This document shows positions 50,493-61,973 of a stretch of 64,000 nt of DNA, one piece after another. The stretch comes from Variovorax gossypii (GTDB taxonomy: Bacteria; Pseudomonadota; Gammaproteobacteria; Burkholderiales; Burkholderiaceae_C), in the NCBI RefSeq assembly GCF_003965815.1, contig NZ_RXOE01000010.1, forward strand, positions 124,001-188,000. The letters run 5' to 3'. Below the pieces are notes generated by a model, which ran no database searches, was not told the origin of the DNA, and saw only the letters and a list, made by a program, of their open reading frames with translations. A program made the translations under genes and the position numbers. Numbering within the stretch: position 1 is the stretch's first letter; each line of letters opens with the position of its first letter.

Positions 50493-51270
50493 GCTCCCGC
50501 GGCGACAACGAAGCCAGCCACGCATCGACGAGCGCGAGGCTGTAGCGGCTCGCCACCGCGACGACGAAGCGTGAGAAGTCGCCGTGCGCGGCATCGTCGG
50601 CCCGGTCGGAGATCGTCCGCATCGCCGCGAAGGGCACGCCGTAGTCATGGCACACCTGCGCCACCGACGCACCTTCCATCTCGACCGCGAGCGCATCCGG
50701 CAAGGCGCGCTGCAGCGCCGCGCTCTCGGCGGTGGTCGAGACGAACCTGTCGCCGCTCACCAGCAGGCCGCGATGCACCCTCGGCGAACGAAGGCCGAAC
50801 TCGTCGACGGCCTCCTGCCCCAGCAATGCCACCGGATCGCGCAGCGTCGTTTCGGCAACCGCCGCCAGTGCATCGGCCATGGTCGCATCGGCCGCGAAGC
50901 GCGACAGGCCCATCAACGGCACCTCGTACTTCGGGAAGATCGGCGAGGCATCGAGGTCGTGCTGCAGCAGCTGCGTCGCGACCACCACGTCACCTACGTT
51001 CACGCCCGGCGCAAGCCCGCCCGCGACGCCGGTGAACACGATGGCCCGCACGCCGAAGCGCTCCAGCAGCACAGTGGCCGTGATTGCCGCGGCGACCTTG
51101 CCGATGCGCGACAGCACCGCGACCACCGGCTGGCCATGCAGATGGCCCACCCAGAAGTCGCGGCCCGGGACGCGAACGCGCTGCTCGTCGGGCATCAGCG
51201 CGAGGAGCGCGCCCAACTCCTCGTGCATGGCCGCGACGATGGCGATGGGCGCGCGTGACAGAGAGCTCAA
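50485..51270 (-). CDS. 5'-methylthioadenosine/S-adenosylhomocysteine nucleosidase-like phosphorylase-family protein
   Basis: This 261-residue protein of the purine nucleoside phosphorylase/MTAN superfamily has the start Ile-Ala-Ile-Val-Ala-Ala-Met-His-Glu-Glu-Leu, Thr-Gly-Val-Ala-Gly-Gly-Leu (near residue 77), Val-Glu-Met-Glu-Gly-Ala-Ser (catalytic Glu) and Ser-Asp-Arg-Ala-Asp (catalytic Asp). These fit MTA/SAH nucleosidase, which removes adenine from SAM by-products. The start chosen is TTG at 51270, after GGAAAGAGAAG, because the frame beyond runs into repeat D. It may be longer than the E. coli protein because of insertions around residues 90-140. Confidence 0.85.
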   Translation of the reverse strand: MSSLSRAPIAIVAAMHEELGALLALMPDEQRVRVPGRDFWVGHLHGQPVVAVLSRIGKVAAAITATVLLERFGVRAIVFTGVAGGLAPGVNVGDVVVATQLLQHDLDASPIFPKYEVPLMGLSRFAADATMADALAAVAETTLRDPVALLGQEAVDEFGLRSPRVHRGLLVSGDRFVSTTAESAALQRALPDALAVEMEGASVAQVCHDYGVPFAAMRTISDRADDAAHGDFSRFVVAVASRYSLALVDAWLASLSPRELS

Positions 51271-51284
51271 GCTACTTCTCTTTC

Positions 51285-51379
51285 CAGGAACACCGCGGAA
51301 CCGGCTTTGCCGGGCCGCAGGTGTTGCCCCCTGCAAGGGGGTTGGCGTAGCGACACGAAGTGCGCGAAGCCTGGGGGGT
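51285..51379 (-). repeat. Dispersed hairpin repeat, copy D
   Basis: This is the reverse-oriented copy, sharing the 34-base hairpin core exactly with B and C. It occupies the space between the peptide-binding-protein stop and the nucleosidase start, both minus strand. Confidence 0.85.
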
Positions 51380-53011
51380 TTACTTGATGTCCACGCCGTA
51401 GAAGGTGTGGCGGCCGAAGGGGCTGAGCTTGAAGTCGATCACTTCCTTGCGCACCGGCTTCAGCTGCACCGCGTGCGCGATGGTGAACCACGGTGCCTGC
51501 TCCTTGAAGATCAGCTGGGCCTTCTTGTAGAGCGCGTCGCGGTCGGCCTGCTTGGTCGCGCTCTTGGCCTTCACCACGAGGTCTTCGTACGGCTGGTAGC
51601 AGAACTTCGAGATGTTGCTGCCGCTGGCCGACTTGGCCGACGAGCAGCCCAGCAGCGTGTAGAGGAAGTTGTCGGGGTCGCCGTTGTCGCCGGTCCAGCC
51701 CAGCATGCCCATCTGGTGCTCGCCGGCCTGCAAGCGCTTGCGGTACTCGCCCCACTCGAAGCTCTTGATCTCGGCCTTGACGTTGATCTTGGCCAGGTCG
51801 GCCTGCATCAGCTCGGCGATGCGCTTGGCGTTCGGGTTGTAAGGGCGCTGCACCGGCATGGCCCACAGGTCGGTCGAGAAGCCGTCGGGGAAGCCGGCCT
51901 GCGCCAGCAGCTTCTTCGCGGCTTCGGGGTCATACGGGTCGTCCTTCACCGCGTCGTTGTAGGACCACATGGTCGGCGGGATCGGGTTCTTCGCCGCCAC
52001 GCCGGTCGACAGGTACACGCCGTCGATGATGGCCTTCTTGTTGATCGCCATGTTGATGGCCTTGCGCACGCGCACGTCGTCGAAGGGCTTCTTCGTCGTG
52101 TTGTACGAGAGGTAGCCCACGTTCAGGCCGGGCTGCTCCAGCAGCTGCACGTTCGGGTCCTTGCGGATCGCGTCGAGGTCGGCCGGGTTCGGGTACGGCA
52201 TGACGTGGCACTCGCCCTTCTGCAGCTTGGCCCAGCGCACCGACGCGTCGGGCGTGATCGCGAACACGAGGTCGTCGATCTTGGCCTTGCCGCCCCAGTA
52301 CTGCGGGAAGGCCTTGAAGCGGATGATCGCGTCCTTCTGGTACTGCACCAGGTAGAAGGGGCCGGTGCCGATCGGGTCCTGGTCGACCTTCTCGGGCGTG
52401 CCGGCCTTCAGCATCGCGATGGCGTATTCCTTCGACTGGATGCCCGCGTACTGCATCGCCAGGTTCGCGAGGAACGGCGCCTCGGGCTGGTTCAGCACGA
52501 TCTTCACGGTGTAGTCGTCGATGCGGTCCACCGTCTTCAGCAGCTTGGGCATGCCCATGTCGTTGAAGTACGAGTGGTTCTGGCTCGTCACCTTGAAGAA
52601 GGGGTCGCTCTCCTTCCACTGCCGCTCCAGCATGAAGATGAAGTCGTCGGCGTTGAAGTCGCGCGTAGGCTTGAAGCTCTTGCTCGTGGTGTGCCACTTC
52701 ACGCCCTTGCGCAGGTGGAAGGTGTAGACCGTGCCGTCGGCCGAGATGTCCCATTTCTCGGCGAGGCCGGGCACGACCTTGGTGCCGCCGCGCTCGAACT
52801 CGACGATGGTGTTGTAGACCTGCGTGGTCACGTCGAACGAGGTGCCGGTGGTGTTCATCCCCGGATAGAAATTCTCGGGACTGCCTTCCGAGCAATACAC
52901 CAGCGTCTTGGCGGACACCGCGCCGCAGGCCAGGGTAAGGGCTGCAAGCGCTGTCGGTGCCAGGAGCGCCAGGCTTCGTGAGCGGCGCGAAACGGTGGGC
53001 TGGGTCTTCAT
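51380..53011 (-). CDS. Dipeptide/oligopeptide ABC transporter substrate-binding protein
   Basis: This 543-residue periplasmic protein of the SBP family 5 type (DppA/OppA) has an Arg-rich Sec signal peptide ending Val-Ser-Ala-Lys near residue 35. The mature start Leu-Val-Tyr-Cys-Ser-Glu-Gly-Ser-Pro-Glu-Asn-Phe-Tyr-Pro-Gly is typical of DppA, as is Trp-Lys-Glu-Ser-Asp-Pro-Phe and Pro-Thr-Met-Trp-Ser-Tyr-Asn near residue 330. The start at 53011 has AAGGAG upstream. It is last in the dpp-like operon, separated from the ATPase gene by 73 bases with a hexamer repeat. Confidence 0.92.
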   Translation of the reverse strand: MKTQPTVSRRSRSLALLAPTALAALTLACGAVSAKTLVYCSEGSPENFYPGMNTTGTSFDVTTQVYNTIVEFERGGTKVVPGLAEKWDISADGTVYTFHLRKGVKWHTTSKSFKPTRDFNADDFIFMLERQWKESDPFFKVTSQNHSYFNDMGMPKLLKTVDRIDDYTVKIVLNQPEAPFLANLAMQYAGIQSKEYAIAMLKAGTPEKVDQDPIGTGPFYLVQYQKDAIIRFKAFPQYWGGKAKIDDLVFAITPDASVRWAKLQKGECHVMPYPNPADLDAIRKDPNVQLLEQPGLNVGYLSYNTTKKPFDDVRVRKAINMAINKKAIIDGVYLSTGVAAKNPIPPTMWSYNDAVKDDPYDPEAAKKLLAQAGFPDGFSTDLWAMPVQRPYNPNAKRIAELMQADLAKINVKAEIKSFEWGEYRKRLQAGEHQMGMLGWTGDNGDPDNFLYTLLGCSSAKSASGSNISKFCYQPYEDLVVKAKSATKQADRDALYKKAQLIFKEQAPWFTIAHAVQLKPVRKEVIDFKLSPFGRHTFYGVDIK

Positions 53012-53044
53012 GTGGACTCCTTGATACACGGTTGAAAAAACTGC

Positions 53045-53080
53045 GAGAACGGAAACGAAAGCGGAAACTGAAACGGAAAG
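53045..53080. repeat. Degenerate tandem hexamer repeat
   Basis: Six consecutive units resembling GGAAAC (gagaac, ggaaac, gaaagc, ggaaac, tgaaac, ggaaag) lie between the peptide ATPase gene and the binding-protein gene. On the mRNA strand it is a pyrimidine-rich leader upstream of the binding protein. Confidence 0.7.
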
Positions 53081-53084
53081 GACA

Positions 53085-54127
<1,043 letters not shown>

Positions 54128-54131
<4 letters not shown>

Positions 54132-55153
54132 GCCGCCACCTCTGCGGCCTGCCGCTTCGGCGGATCGCTCGCGATCGCCTCCCTGCGCCCAGGATCGCCG
54201 AGCGGAAAGTGGCAGCGCACCTCGGCACCATGCGATTCCCTCAGCGCCGGCCGCACCTGGCAGGCGCGCTCGGTGACGTAACCGCAGCGCGGCGCGAACA
54301 GGCAGCCTGCCGGCCGGTCGTGCACGCCGGGCACCACGCCGCTGATGGTGGCGAGCCGCCCCTCGGGCGCGGCGCGCTCGGGCAGCGCCGCGAGCAGCGC
54401 CTCGGTGTAGGGATGCTGCGGCGAGGCGAAGAGCCTATCGACGCGCTGGTGCTCCATCACCTGGCCCGCGTACATCACGGCGATGCGCTGCGCCATCTCG
54501 CTGACCACGCCCATGTTGTGCGTGATGAGCACCAGCGCCATGCCGCGCTCCTTCTGCAGGTCGCGCAGCAGGTCGAGGATCTGCGCCTGGATGGTCACGT
54601 CTAGCGCGGTGGTCGGCTCGTCGGCGATCAGCAGGCGCGGGTTGCAGGCAATGGCCATCGCGATCATCACGCGCTGGTTCATGCCGCCCGAGAGCTGGTG
54701 CGGAAAGCTGCCCAGGCGCGATGACGCTGCCGGAATGCCGACCTGCTCCAGCAGTTCGGTGGCGCGTTTCTTTGCTTCGCGCTTGTCGAGCTTCAGGTGC
54801 AGCCGCAGCGTCTCCATCAGCTGGAAGCCGATGGTGAAGCAGGGGTTGAGGCTGGTGGTCGGCTCCTGGAAGATCATCGCGACTTCCTTGCCGACCAGCG
54901 AACGGCGCGCCTTGTCGGAAATGCCGAGCAGGTCGTTGCCCGCGAAGCGCATGTGGTCCGCGCGCACGCGGCCCGGAAAGCCGACGAGGCCCATCAGCGC
55001 CATCATCGTGACGCTCTTGCCCGAGCCCGATTCGCCGACGATGCCGAGCACCTCGCCTTCTTCGAGACTGAGGCTCACGCCGTCTACCGCATGCAACACG
55101 CCCCCTTGAGTCGGGAACTCGACGTGCAGATCCTTGATGTCAAGCAAAGGCAT
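54128..55153 (-). CDS. dppD: Dipeptide ABC transporter ATP-binding protein, DppD type
   Basis: This 341-residue ATPase starts Met-Pro-Leu-Leu-Asp-Ile-Lys-Asp-Leu-His-Val at 55153; the open frame upstream is out of register with dppC and is a shadow. It has Walker A Gly-Glu-Ser-Gly-Ser-Gly-Lys-Ser, Leu-Ser-Gly-Gly-Met-Asn-Gln-Arg signature and the C-terminal Cys-Leu-Phe-Ala-Pro-Arg-Cys cluster. It partners with DppF. Confidence 0.93.
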
Positions 55154-55170
55154 CTTTTCTCTCCTTTGCT

Positions 55171-56076
55171 TCAGCGCTTGAGCTTGGGGTCCAGCGCATC
55201 GCGCAGGCCGTCGCCCAGAAGATTGAAAGCCAGCACGGCCGCGAGGATCGCCATGCCGGGGAAGGTGACCACCCACCATGCGCGCAGCACGAATTCGCGC
55301 GCGTCGGCCAGCATCGTTCCCCACTCGGGCGAAGGCGGCTGCGCGCCAAGGCCGAGGAAGCCAAGCGCCGCCGCGTCGAGGATGGCGGTGGAGATGCCGA
55401 GCGAAGCCTGCACGATCAGCGGCGCGGCGCAGTTGGGCAGCACCTCGCTGAACATCAGCCGCAGCGTGCCGGCGCCGCTCACGCGCGCGGCGGTCACGTA
55501 GTCGCGCGAAACCTCGGCGATGACGGCGGCGCGCGTGATGCGCACGTAGTGCGGCAGCACCACGATGGCCACCGCGAGCATCGCGTTGATGAGCCCCGGC
55601 CCGAGGATCGCGACGATCACGATGGCCAGCAGCAGGCTGGGCAGCGTGAGCACGATGTCCATCAGCCGCATGATCGCGATCTCGAGCACGCCGCGGAAGA
55701 AGCCCGCGATCAGGCCGAGCACGATGCCGACGACCACCGACAGCGCCACCACCGCGACGCCGATCGACAGCGACAGGCGCGCGCCGTACATGAGCCGCGA
55801 AAGAATGTCGCGGCCGATGGCGTCGGTGCCCAGCAGGTAGCTCATCGAGCCGCCCTGCTGCCACGCCGGCGGCTGCAGGAAGGCGGCGCTGTTGGTCTCG
55901 TTGGGTGCGTGCGGCGCGATCCACGGTGCGAACAGCGCGACCAGCAGCAGCACGACGATGGTGGCGAGCCCGATGACCGCGCCGCGGTTGGCCGAAAAGG
56001 CCGTCCAGAATTCGCGCCAGGGGCCGGGAGGGGCGGCGCTTTTCACGCCGTTCGAAATGATCTGTGTCGAGGCCAT
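55171..56076 (-). CDS. dppC: Dipeptide ABC transporter permease, DppC type
   Basis: This 301-residue permease has an N-terminal cytoplasmic tail, first helix near residue 35, then Leu-Leu-Gly-Thr-Asp-Ala-Ile-Gly-Arg-Asp (near 82-91), which is the DppC landmark. A coupling loop with Glu-Val-Ser-Arg-Asp-Tyr-Val-Thr-Ala-Ala lies near residue 190. About six membrane segments are present. It starts 4 bases after dppB. Confidence 0.93.
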   Translation of the reverse strand: MASTQIISNGVKSAAPPGPWREFWTAFSANRGAVIGLATIVVLLLVALFAPWIAPHAPNETNSAAFLQPPAWQQGGSMSYLLGTDAIGRDILSRLMYGARLSLSIGVAVVALSVVVGIVLGLIAGFFRGVLEIAIMRLMDIVLTLPSLLLAIVIVAILGPGLINAMLAVAIVVLPHYVRITRAAVIAEVSRDYVTAARVSGAGTLRLMFSEVLPNCAAPLIVQASLGISTAILDAAALGFLGLGAQPPSPEWGTMLADAREFVLRAWWVVTFPGMAILAAVLAFNLLGDGLRDALDPKLKR

Positions 56077-56080
56077 GAGC

Positions 56081-57085
56081 TCAGCGCCGGATGCGGGGAT
56101 TGATGACGCCGTAAGCCACGTCGACGAGAAGATTCACGAGCATCACGATGCCGCCGAGCAGCAGCATGCCGCCCTGCAGCACCGGATAGTCGCGCCGGCC
56201 GATGGCCTCGATGAGCCACTTGCCGACGCCGGGCCAGGAGAAGATGGTCTCGGTGAGGATCGCGCCCGTGAAGAGCACGCCCACCTGCAGGCCGATGACG
56301 GTCACGACCGGAATGAGCGCATTGCGCAGCGCATGCAGCCCCACCACGCGCAAGCGCGAGAGGCCCTTGGCGCGCGCGGTGCGGATGTAGTCCTCGCCCA
56401 GCACCTCGAGCATGGCCGAGCGCGTCATGCGAGCGATGACCGCGAGCGGCACGGTGCCGAGCACCACGGCCGGCAGCACGAGGTGATGCAGCGCCGACCA
56501 GAAGGCGCCGGTGTCGCCGGCGCGCAGTGCGTCGATCAGCAGGAAGCCGGTGTCGGGCTCGACGTAGTACTGCACCGCGATGCGGCCCGACACGGGCGTC
56601 CATCCGAGCTGCACCGAGAAGAACAGGATCAGCAGCAGCCCCCACCAGAAGATCGGCATCGAGTAGCCGGTGAGCGAGGTGGCCATCACGCCGTGGTCGA
56701 AGATGGAATTGCGCCGCACCGCCGCGAGGATGCCGGCCGGCAGGCCGAGCAGCAGCGCGAAGAGAATTGCGCACACCGCGAGCTCGACCGTGGCCGGGAA
56801 GAGCGAGAGGAACTCGCTCATCACCGTGTCCTGCGTGATGAGCGACTTGCCGAGATCGCCGTGCAGCACGCGGGCGATGTAGATGCCGTACTGCACGATC
56901 ACCGGCTTGTCGAAGCCGTAGGCGGTGCGCAGTTCGGCATGGCGCGCGGGGTCGATTCCGCGCTCGCCGGCCATGGTTTCGATAGGGTCACCCGGCACGA
57001 GCCGGATGAGGAAGAAGGCGAGCAATGTCATGCCGAAGAAGGTCGGCACCAACAGACTCAAACGGGTAAAGACAAACCTGAGCAT
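56081..57085 (-). CDS. dppB: Dipeptide ABC transporter permease, DppB type
   Basis: The ATG at 57085 gives 334 residues beginning Met-Leu-Arg-Phe-Val-Phe-Thr-Arg-Leu, where DppB homology begins. Landmarks are Arg-Leu-Val-Pro-Gly-Asp-Pro-Ile (near 28-35), the coupling loop with Arg-Met-Thr-Arg-Ser-Ala-Met-Leu-Glu-Val-Leu-Gly-Glu-Asp-Tyr, and Glu-Thr-Ile-Phe-Ser-Trp-Pro-Gly-Val-Gly. It is the first gene of the importer operon, 63 bases after fadD. Confidence 0.93.
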   Translation of the reverse strand: MLRFVFTRLSLLVPTFFGMTLLAFFLIRLVPGDPIETMAGERGIDPARHAELRTAYGFDKPVIVQYGIYIARVLHGDLGKSLITQDTVMSEFLSLFPATVELAVCAILFALLLGLPAGILAAVRRNSIFDHGVMATSLTGYSMPIFWWGLLLILFFSVQLGWTPVSGRIAVQYYVEPDTGFLLIDALRAGDTGAFWSALHHLVLPAVVLGTVPLAVIARMTRSAMLEVLGEDYIRTARAKGLSRLRVVGLHALRNALIPVVTVIGLQVGVLFTGAILTETIFSWPGVGKWLIEAIGRRDYPVLQGGMLLLGGIVMLVNLLVDVAYGVINPRIRR

Positions 57086-57113
57086 CGACCCGCGAATATG
57101 CAAGATCGATGCC

Positions 57114-57132
57114 TCGGCCCCACCCGGGCCGA
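57114..57132. other. GC-rich hairpin between fadD and dppB
   Basis: TCGGCCC and GGGCCGA form a perfect 7-bp stem with a 5-base loop. No T run follows on the minus strand, so it is at best a weak terminator; it could be a processing or stabilising element. Confidence 0.45.
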
Positions 57133-57148
57133 ACCCTTATTCCAGCAC

Positions 57149-58834
57149 TTACTTCTTGGCGTCGCGCAGCTCGCGGCGAAGGATCTTGCCGACCGGCGTC
57201 TTCGGCATGTCGGTACGAAACTCTACGATGCGCGGCTGCTTGTAACCCGTAAGGTTTGCTCTGCAGTATTCGCGCACCTGCGCTTCGGTGAGTGAAGGGT
57301 CTTTCTTCACGATCACGAGCTTCACGGCCTCGCCGGTCTTGTCGTCGGGCACGCCGACCGCGGCGCACTCGAGCACGCCCGGAATGAGTGCGACCACATC
57401 CTCGATCTCGTTCGGGTACACGTTGAAGCCCGACACCAGGATCATGTCCTTCTTGCGGTCGACCACCTTGAAGTAGCCGCGCTCGTCGACCACGCCGATG
57501 TCGCCGCTCTTGAAGTAGCCGTCGGCCGTCATGACCTTGGCGGTCTCGTCGGGACGCTGCCAGTAGCCGGCCATCACCTGCGGGCCCTTGATCGCGATTT
57601 CGCCGCGCTCGCCGACGGGCACTTCGTTGCCGTCGTCGTCGAGCAGCTTGAGCCAGGTGCTCGGCAGCGGCAGGCCGATGGTGCCGGTGTAGGCCGTGCT
57701 GTTGGTCGGGTTGCAGGTGGCCGAGGGCGAGGTTTCGGAGAGGCCGTAGCCCTCGCAGATCGGGCAGCCGGTCTTCTCGAGCCAGAGCTTCGCGACTGCG
57801 GCCTGCACCGCCATGCCGCCGCCGACCGAGACCTTGAGGTTCTTCCAGTTGACGGTGTTGAAGTCGGGATGGTTCGCGAGGCCGTTGAACAGCGTGTTGA
57901 CGGCCGGGAAACTGTGGATGGTGTGCTTGGAGAGTTCCTTCAGCACGCCGGGAATGTCGCGCGGATTCGGGATCAGGATCAGCTTGCCGCCCGTACGCAT
58001 GCTCAGCATCATGCCGACCGTGAACGCGAAGATGTGATACAGCGGCAGCGCGCACACGCCCGTGGGCTGCTCGTTGGCCGGCACCTTGTTCATGACCGGC
58101 TCGTTCCATGCCTCGGACTGCAGCACGTTGGCGATCACGTTGCGATGCAGGAGCACCGCGCCCTTCGACACGCCGGTGGTGCCGCCGGTGTATTGCAGCA
58201 CCGCCACGTCGTCGGGGCCGATGGCCACGGGCTTCGGCGAGGCACTCGCGCCCTTGTCGAGCGCGTCGTTGAAGCGCACCGCGCCCGGCAGGCTGAAGGG
58301 AGGCACCAGCTTCTTGACGTTGCGCACCACGTAGTTGACGAGCGCGCCCTTCAGGAAGCCGAGGCGGTCGCCCATGGAGGCCAGCACGATGTGCTTGACC
58401 GGCGTACTCGCGATGCATTGCTGCAGCGTGGTGCCGAAGTTCTCCATGATGACGATGGCCTTCGCGCCCGAGTCCTTGAGCTGGTGCTCGAGTTCGCGCG
58501 GCGTGTACAGCGGGTTCACGTTGACCAGGATCAGGCCGGCGCGCAGGATGCCCGCGACCGCGACCGGGTACTGCGGGCAGTTCGGCATCATGACCGCGAC
58601 ACGGTCTCCCTTGGCCAGGCCCAGGCCCAGGCCCTGCAGGTAGCCCGCGAACGACTTGCTCTGCCTGTCGGTCTCGGCATAGCTGATGTCCTTGCCCATG
58701 AAGCTGTAGGCCGTGCGGTCCGCGTACTTCGTGAAGCTCTCTTCCATGAGCGCGACCAGCGAGGGGTACTGCGAGGCGTCGATATCGGCAGGCACGCCCT
58801 GCGGATAGCTGCTGAGCCAGGGACGATCGGTCAT
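57149..58834 (-). CDS. fadD: Long-chain fatty acid-CoA ligase
   Basis: FadD activates fatty acids to acyl-CoA through an acyl-adenylate. The full-length 561-residue protein has the AMP-binding motif Tyr-Thr-Gly-Gly-Thr-Thr-Gly-Val-Ser-Lys-Gly-Ala near residue 214, Gly-Tyr-Gly-Leu-Ser-Glu-Thr-Ser-Pro in the middle, Ser-Gly-Asp-Ile-Gly and the hinge Asp-Arg-Lys-Lys-Asp. The catalytic lysine is in Pro-Val-Gly-Lys-Ile-Leu-Arg-Arg-Glu at the end. It stands between the pnt operon terminator and the peptide importer. Confidence 0.94.
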   Translation of the reverse strand: MTDRPWLSSYPQGVPADIDASQYPSLVALMEESFTKYADRTAYSFMGKDISYAETDRQSKSFAGYLQGLGLGLAKGDRVAVMMPNCPQYPVAVAGILRAGLILVNVNPLYTPRELEHQLKDSGAKAIVIMENFGTTLQQCIASTPVKHIVLASMGDRLGFLKGALVNYVVRNVKKLVPPFSLPGAVRFNDALDKGASASPKPVAIGPDDVAVLQYTGGTTGVSKGAVLLHRNVIANVLQSEAWNEPVMNKVPANEQPTGVCALPLYHIFAFTVGMMLSMRTGGKLILIPNPRDIPGVLKELSKHTIHSFPAVNTLFNGLANHPDFNTVNWKNLKVSVGGGMAVQAAVAKLWLEKTGCPICEGYGLSETSPSATCNPTNSTAYTGTIGLPLPSTWLKLLDDDGNEVPVGERGEIAIKGPQVMAGYWQRPDETAKVMTADGYFKSGDIGVVDERGYFKVVDRKKDMILVSGFNVYPNEIEDVVALIPGVLECAAVGVPDDKTGEAVKLVIVKKDPSLTEAQVREYCRANLTGYKQPRIVEFRTDMPKTPVGKILRRELRDAKK

Positions 58835-58864
58835 TGTTTTGTCTCCTCCGGGAGTCGGACTGTT

Positions 58865-58895
58865 GAAAACGAAAACGGCGCACGAAGTGGCGCCG
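58865..58895 (-). terminator. Intrinsic terminator after pntB
   Basis: On the minus strand a GC-rich hairpin (58876-58895, with one bulged base) is followed by TTTTCGTTTTC. It lies 40 to 70 bases after the pntB stop. A second hairpin CGTCCG/CGGACG (58905-58921) sits between. Confidence 0.65.
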
Positions 58896-58933
58896 CGAAG
58901 AACTCGTCCGCTGCGCGGACGGGGACCTTCGGC

Positions 58934-60352
58934 CTATTCGATGGCCTTGCCCATATCTTCCACTACTTTTTTGGCATCGCCAAAGACCATCATGGTCTTG
59001 TCCATGTAGAAGAGCTCGTTGTCCAGGCCGGCATAACCTGCGGCCATGGAGCGCTTGTTGACGATGACGGTCTTGGCCTTGTAGGCCTCCAGGATCGGCA
59101 TGCCGTAGATCGGGCTGCCCTTGGTGTGCGCGGCAGGGTTCACGACGTCGTTGGCGCCCAGGATGATCGCCACATCGGCCTGGCCGAACTCGCCGTTGAT
59201 GTCTTCCATTTCGAACACCTGGTCGTAGGGCACCTCGGCCTCGGCCAGCAGCACGTTCATGTGGCCGGGCATGCGGCCCGCCACCGGGTGGATGGCGTAC
59301 TTCACGGTGATGCCCTTCTCGACGAGCTTCTGCGCGAGTTCCTTCACCGCGTGCTGGGCACGGGCGACCGCCAGGCCGTAGCCGGGCACGATCACCACCG
59401 TCTCGGCGTTGCCGAGCACGAAGGCCGCGTCGTCGGCGCTGCCGCTCTTCACGGGGCGCTGCTCCTTCGCACCGCCCGTGGCCGCGGTCGCGTCGCCGCC
59501 GAAGCCGCCCAGGATCACGTTGAAGAACGAGCGGTTCATGGCCTTGCACATGATGTAGCTCAGGATCGCGCCCGAGGAGCCCACCAGCGAGCCGGCCACG
59601 ATCAGCATCGCGTTGTTCAGGCTGAAGCCGATGCCCGCGGCCGCCCAGCCCGAGTAGCTGTTGAGCATCGACACCACCACCGGCATGTCGGCGCCGCCGA
59701 TCGGGATGATGATGAGCACGCCCATCACGAAGGCCAGCGCCAGCATCGCAAAGAAGGCCGGCCAGCTTTCGGTGAACACGAACACCAGCCCCAGGCCGAT
59801 GGTCGCGAGGCCCAGCACGAGGTTGAGCATGTGCTGGCCCGCGAACTGCACCGGCGCGCCCTGGAACAGGCGGAACTTGTACTTGCCCGAGAGCTTGCCG
59901 AAGGCGATGACCGAGCCGCTGAAGGTGATGGCGCCGATGGCCGCCCCCAGGAACAACTCGAGCCGGTTGCCGCTCGGGATCGGATCACCCTTGAGCGCGA
60001 TGCCGAAGGCATGAGGCTCGGCCACGGCGGCCACCGCGATGAACACCGCGGCCAGGCCGATCATGCTGTGCATGAAGGCGACCAGCTCGGGCATCTTGGT
60101 CATCTCGACCTTGTTGGCCATGTAGGCGCCCAGGCCGCCGCCGGCGACCAGCGCGACCAGCACGTAGGCCAGTCCGTTGAGGTTGCCGCTGGCGAGCTTG
60201 TAGATCAGCGCGCCGGTGGTCAGCACGGCGATCGCCATGCCGGTCATGCCGAAGATGTTGCCGCGGATCGAAGTGGTGGGATGGCTCAGGCCCTTCAGGG
60301 CCTGGATGAAGCAGATGCTGGCGACGAGGTACAGCAGCGTGACGAGATTCAT
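58934..60352 (-). CDS. pntB: NAD(P) transhydrogenase subunit beta
   Basis: PntB carries the NADP(H)-binding domain and membrane helices of the proton-pumping transhydrogenase, which makes NADPH from NADH. The ATG at 60352 gives 472 residues; the frame upstream overlaps pntAB and is a shadow. About nine hydrophobic helices make up the first 280 residues, then the domain III motif Val-Pro-Gly-Tyr-Gly-Leu-Ala-Val-Ala-Arg-Ala-Gln-His and the ending Phe-Gly-Asp-Ala-Lys-Lys. It starts 2 bases after pntAB. Confidence 0.95.
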   Translation of the reverse strand: MNLVTLLYLVASICFIQALKGLSHPTTSIRGNIFGMTGMAIAVLTTGALIYKLASGNLNGLAYVLVALVAGGGLGAYMANKVEMTKMPELVAFMHSMIGLAAVFIAVAAVAEPHAFGIALKGDPIPSGNRLELFLGAAIGAITFSGSVIAFGKLSGKYKFRLFQGAPVQFAGQHMLNLVLGLATIGLGLVFVFTESWPAFFAMLALAFVMGVLIIIPIGGADMPVVVSMLNSYSGWAAAGIGFSLNNAMLIVAGSLVGSSGAILSYIMCKAMNRSFFNVILGGFGGDATAATGGAKEQRPVKSGSADDAAFVLGNAETVVIVPGYGLAVARAQHAVKELAQKLVEKGITVKYAIHPVAGRMPGHMNVLLAEAEVPYDQVFEMEDINGEFGQADVAIILGANDVVNPAAHTKGSPIYGMPILEAYKAKTVIVNKRSMAAGYAGLDNELFYMDKTMMVFGDAKKVVEDMGKAIE

Positions 60353-60354
60353 GC

Positions 60355-60687
60355 TCACTTGGCGGCTCCCTCGGCGTTGGCCGCGGGGGCGGCCTTCTTG
60401 TCCTTCTTCTTGAACATCTCCAGCATCCGCCGCGTGACGAGGAAGCCGCCGAAGACGTTCACCGCGGCCAGCGCCACGGCGAGCACACCCATGGTCTTGC
60501 CCAGCGGCGTGTCGGTGAGCGCGGCCGCCAGCATGGCGCCCACGATCACGATGGCCGAGATGGCGTTGGTCACGGCCATCAGCGGCGTATGCAGCGCTGG
60601 CGTGACGGTCCACACGACGTGGTAGCCGACGTAGATGGCCAGCACGAAGATGATCAGGTTGATGACTGTGTGAGAGACGATGTCCAT
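60355..60687 (-). CDS. pntAB: NAD(P) transhydrogenase subunit alpha part 2 (membrane)
   Basis: This 110-residue protein with about three membrane helices (Leu-Ile-Ile-Phe-Val-Leu-Ala-Ile-Tyr-Val-Gly-Tyr-His-Val-Val-Trp, and two more) corresponds to the C-terminal membrane part of enterobacterial PntA, here a separate gene. It ends in a Lys/Ala-rich tail. GAGGAG precedes the ATG. It lies between pntAA and pntB in one operon. Confidence 0.93.
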   Translation of the reverse strand: MDIVSHTVINLIIFVLAIYVGYHVVWTVTPALHTPLMAVTNAISAIVIVGAMLAAALTDTPLGKTMGVLAVALAAVNVFGGFLVTRRMLEMFKKKDKKAAPAANAEGAAK

Positions 60688-60710
60688 GTTCTTCTCCTCG
60701 GCGGGCTGGG

Positions 60711-61841
<1,131 letters not shown>

Positions 61842-61973
61842 AGAGATCTCCTCAGAGCAAGGGGCACAGGGGGAATGCCGGCAGCTTACAGCAAGATTAC
61901 AGCCGATCGCTGTCGCCGGAGTGCTCTGTCGTTTTCATCCCAAAGCGTCGAGGAGCTTATGGTTACTATAACT

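Noticed and set aside
53045..53080. CRISPR-like array
   Set aside because: Units are 6 bases with no spacers; the other repeats in the window are single dispersed copies.
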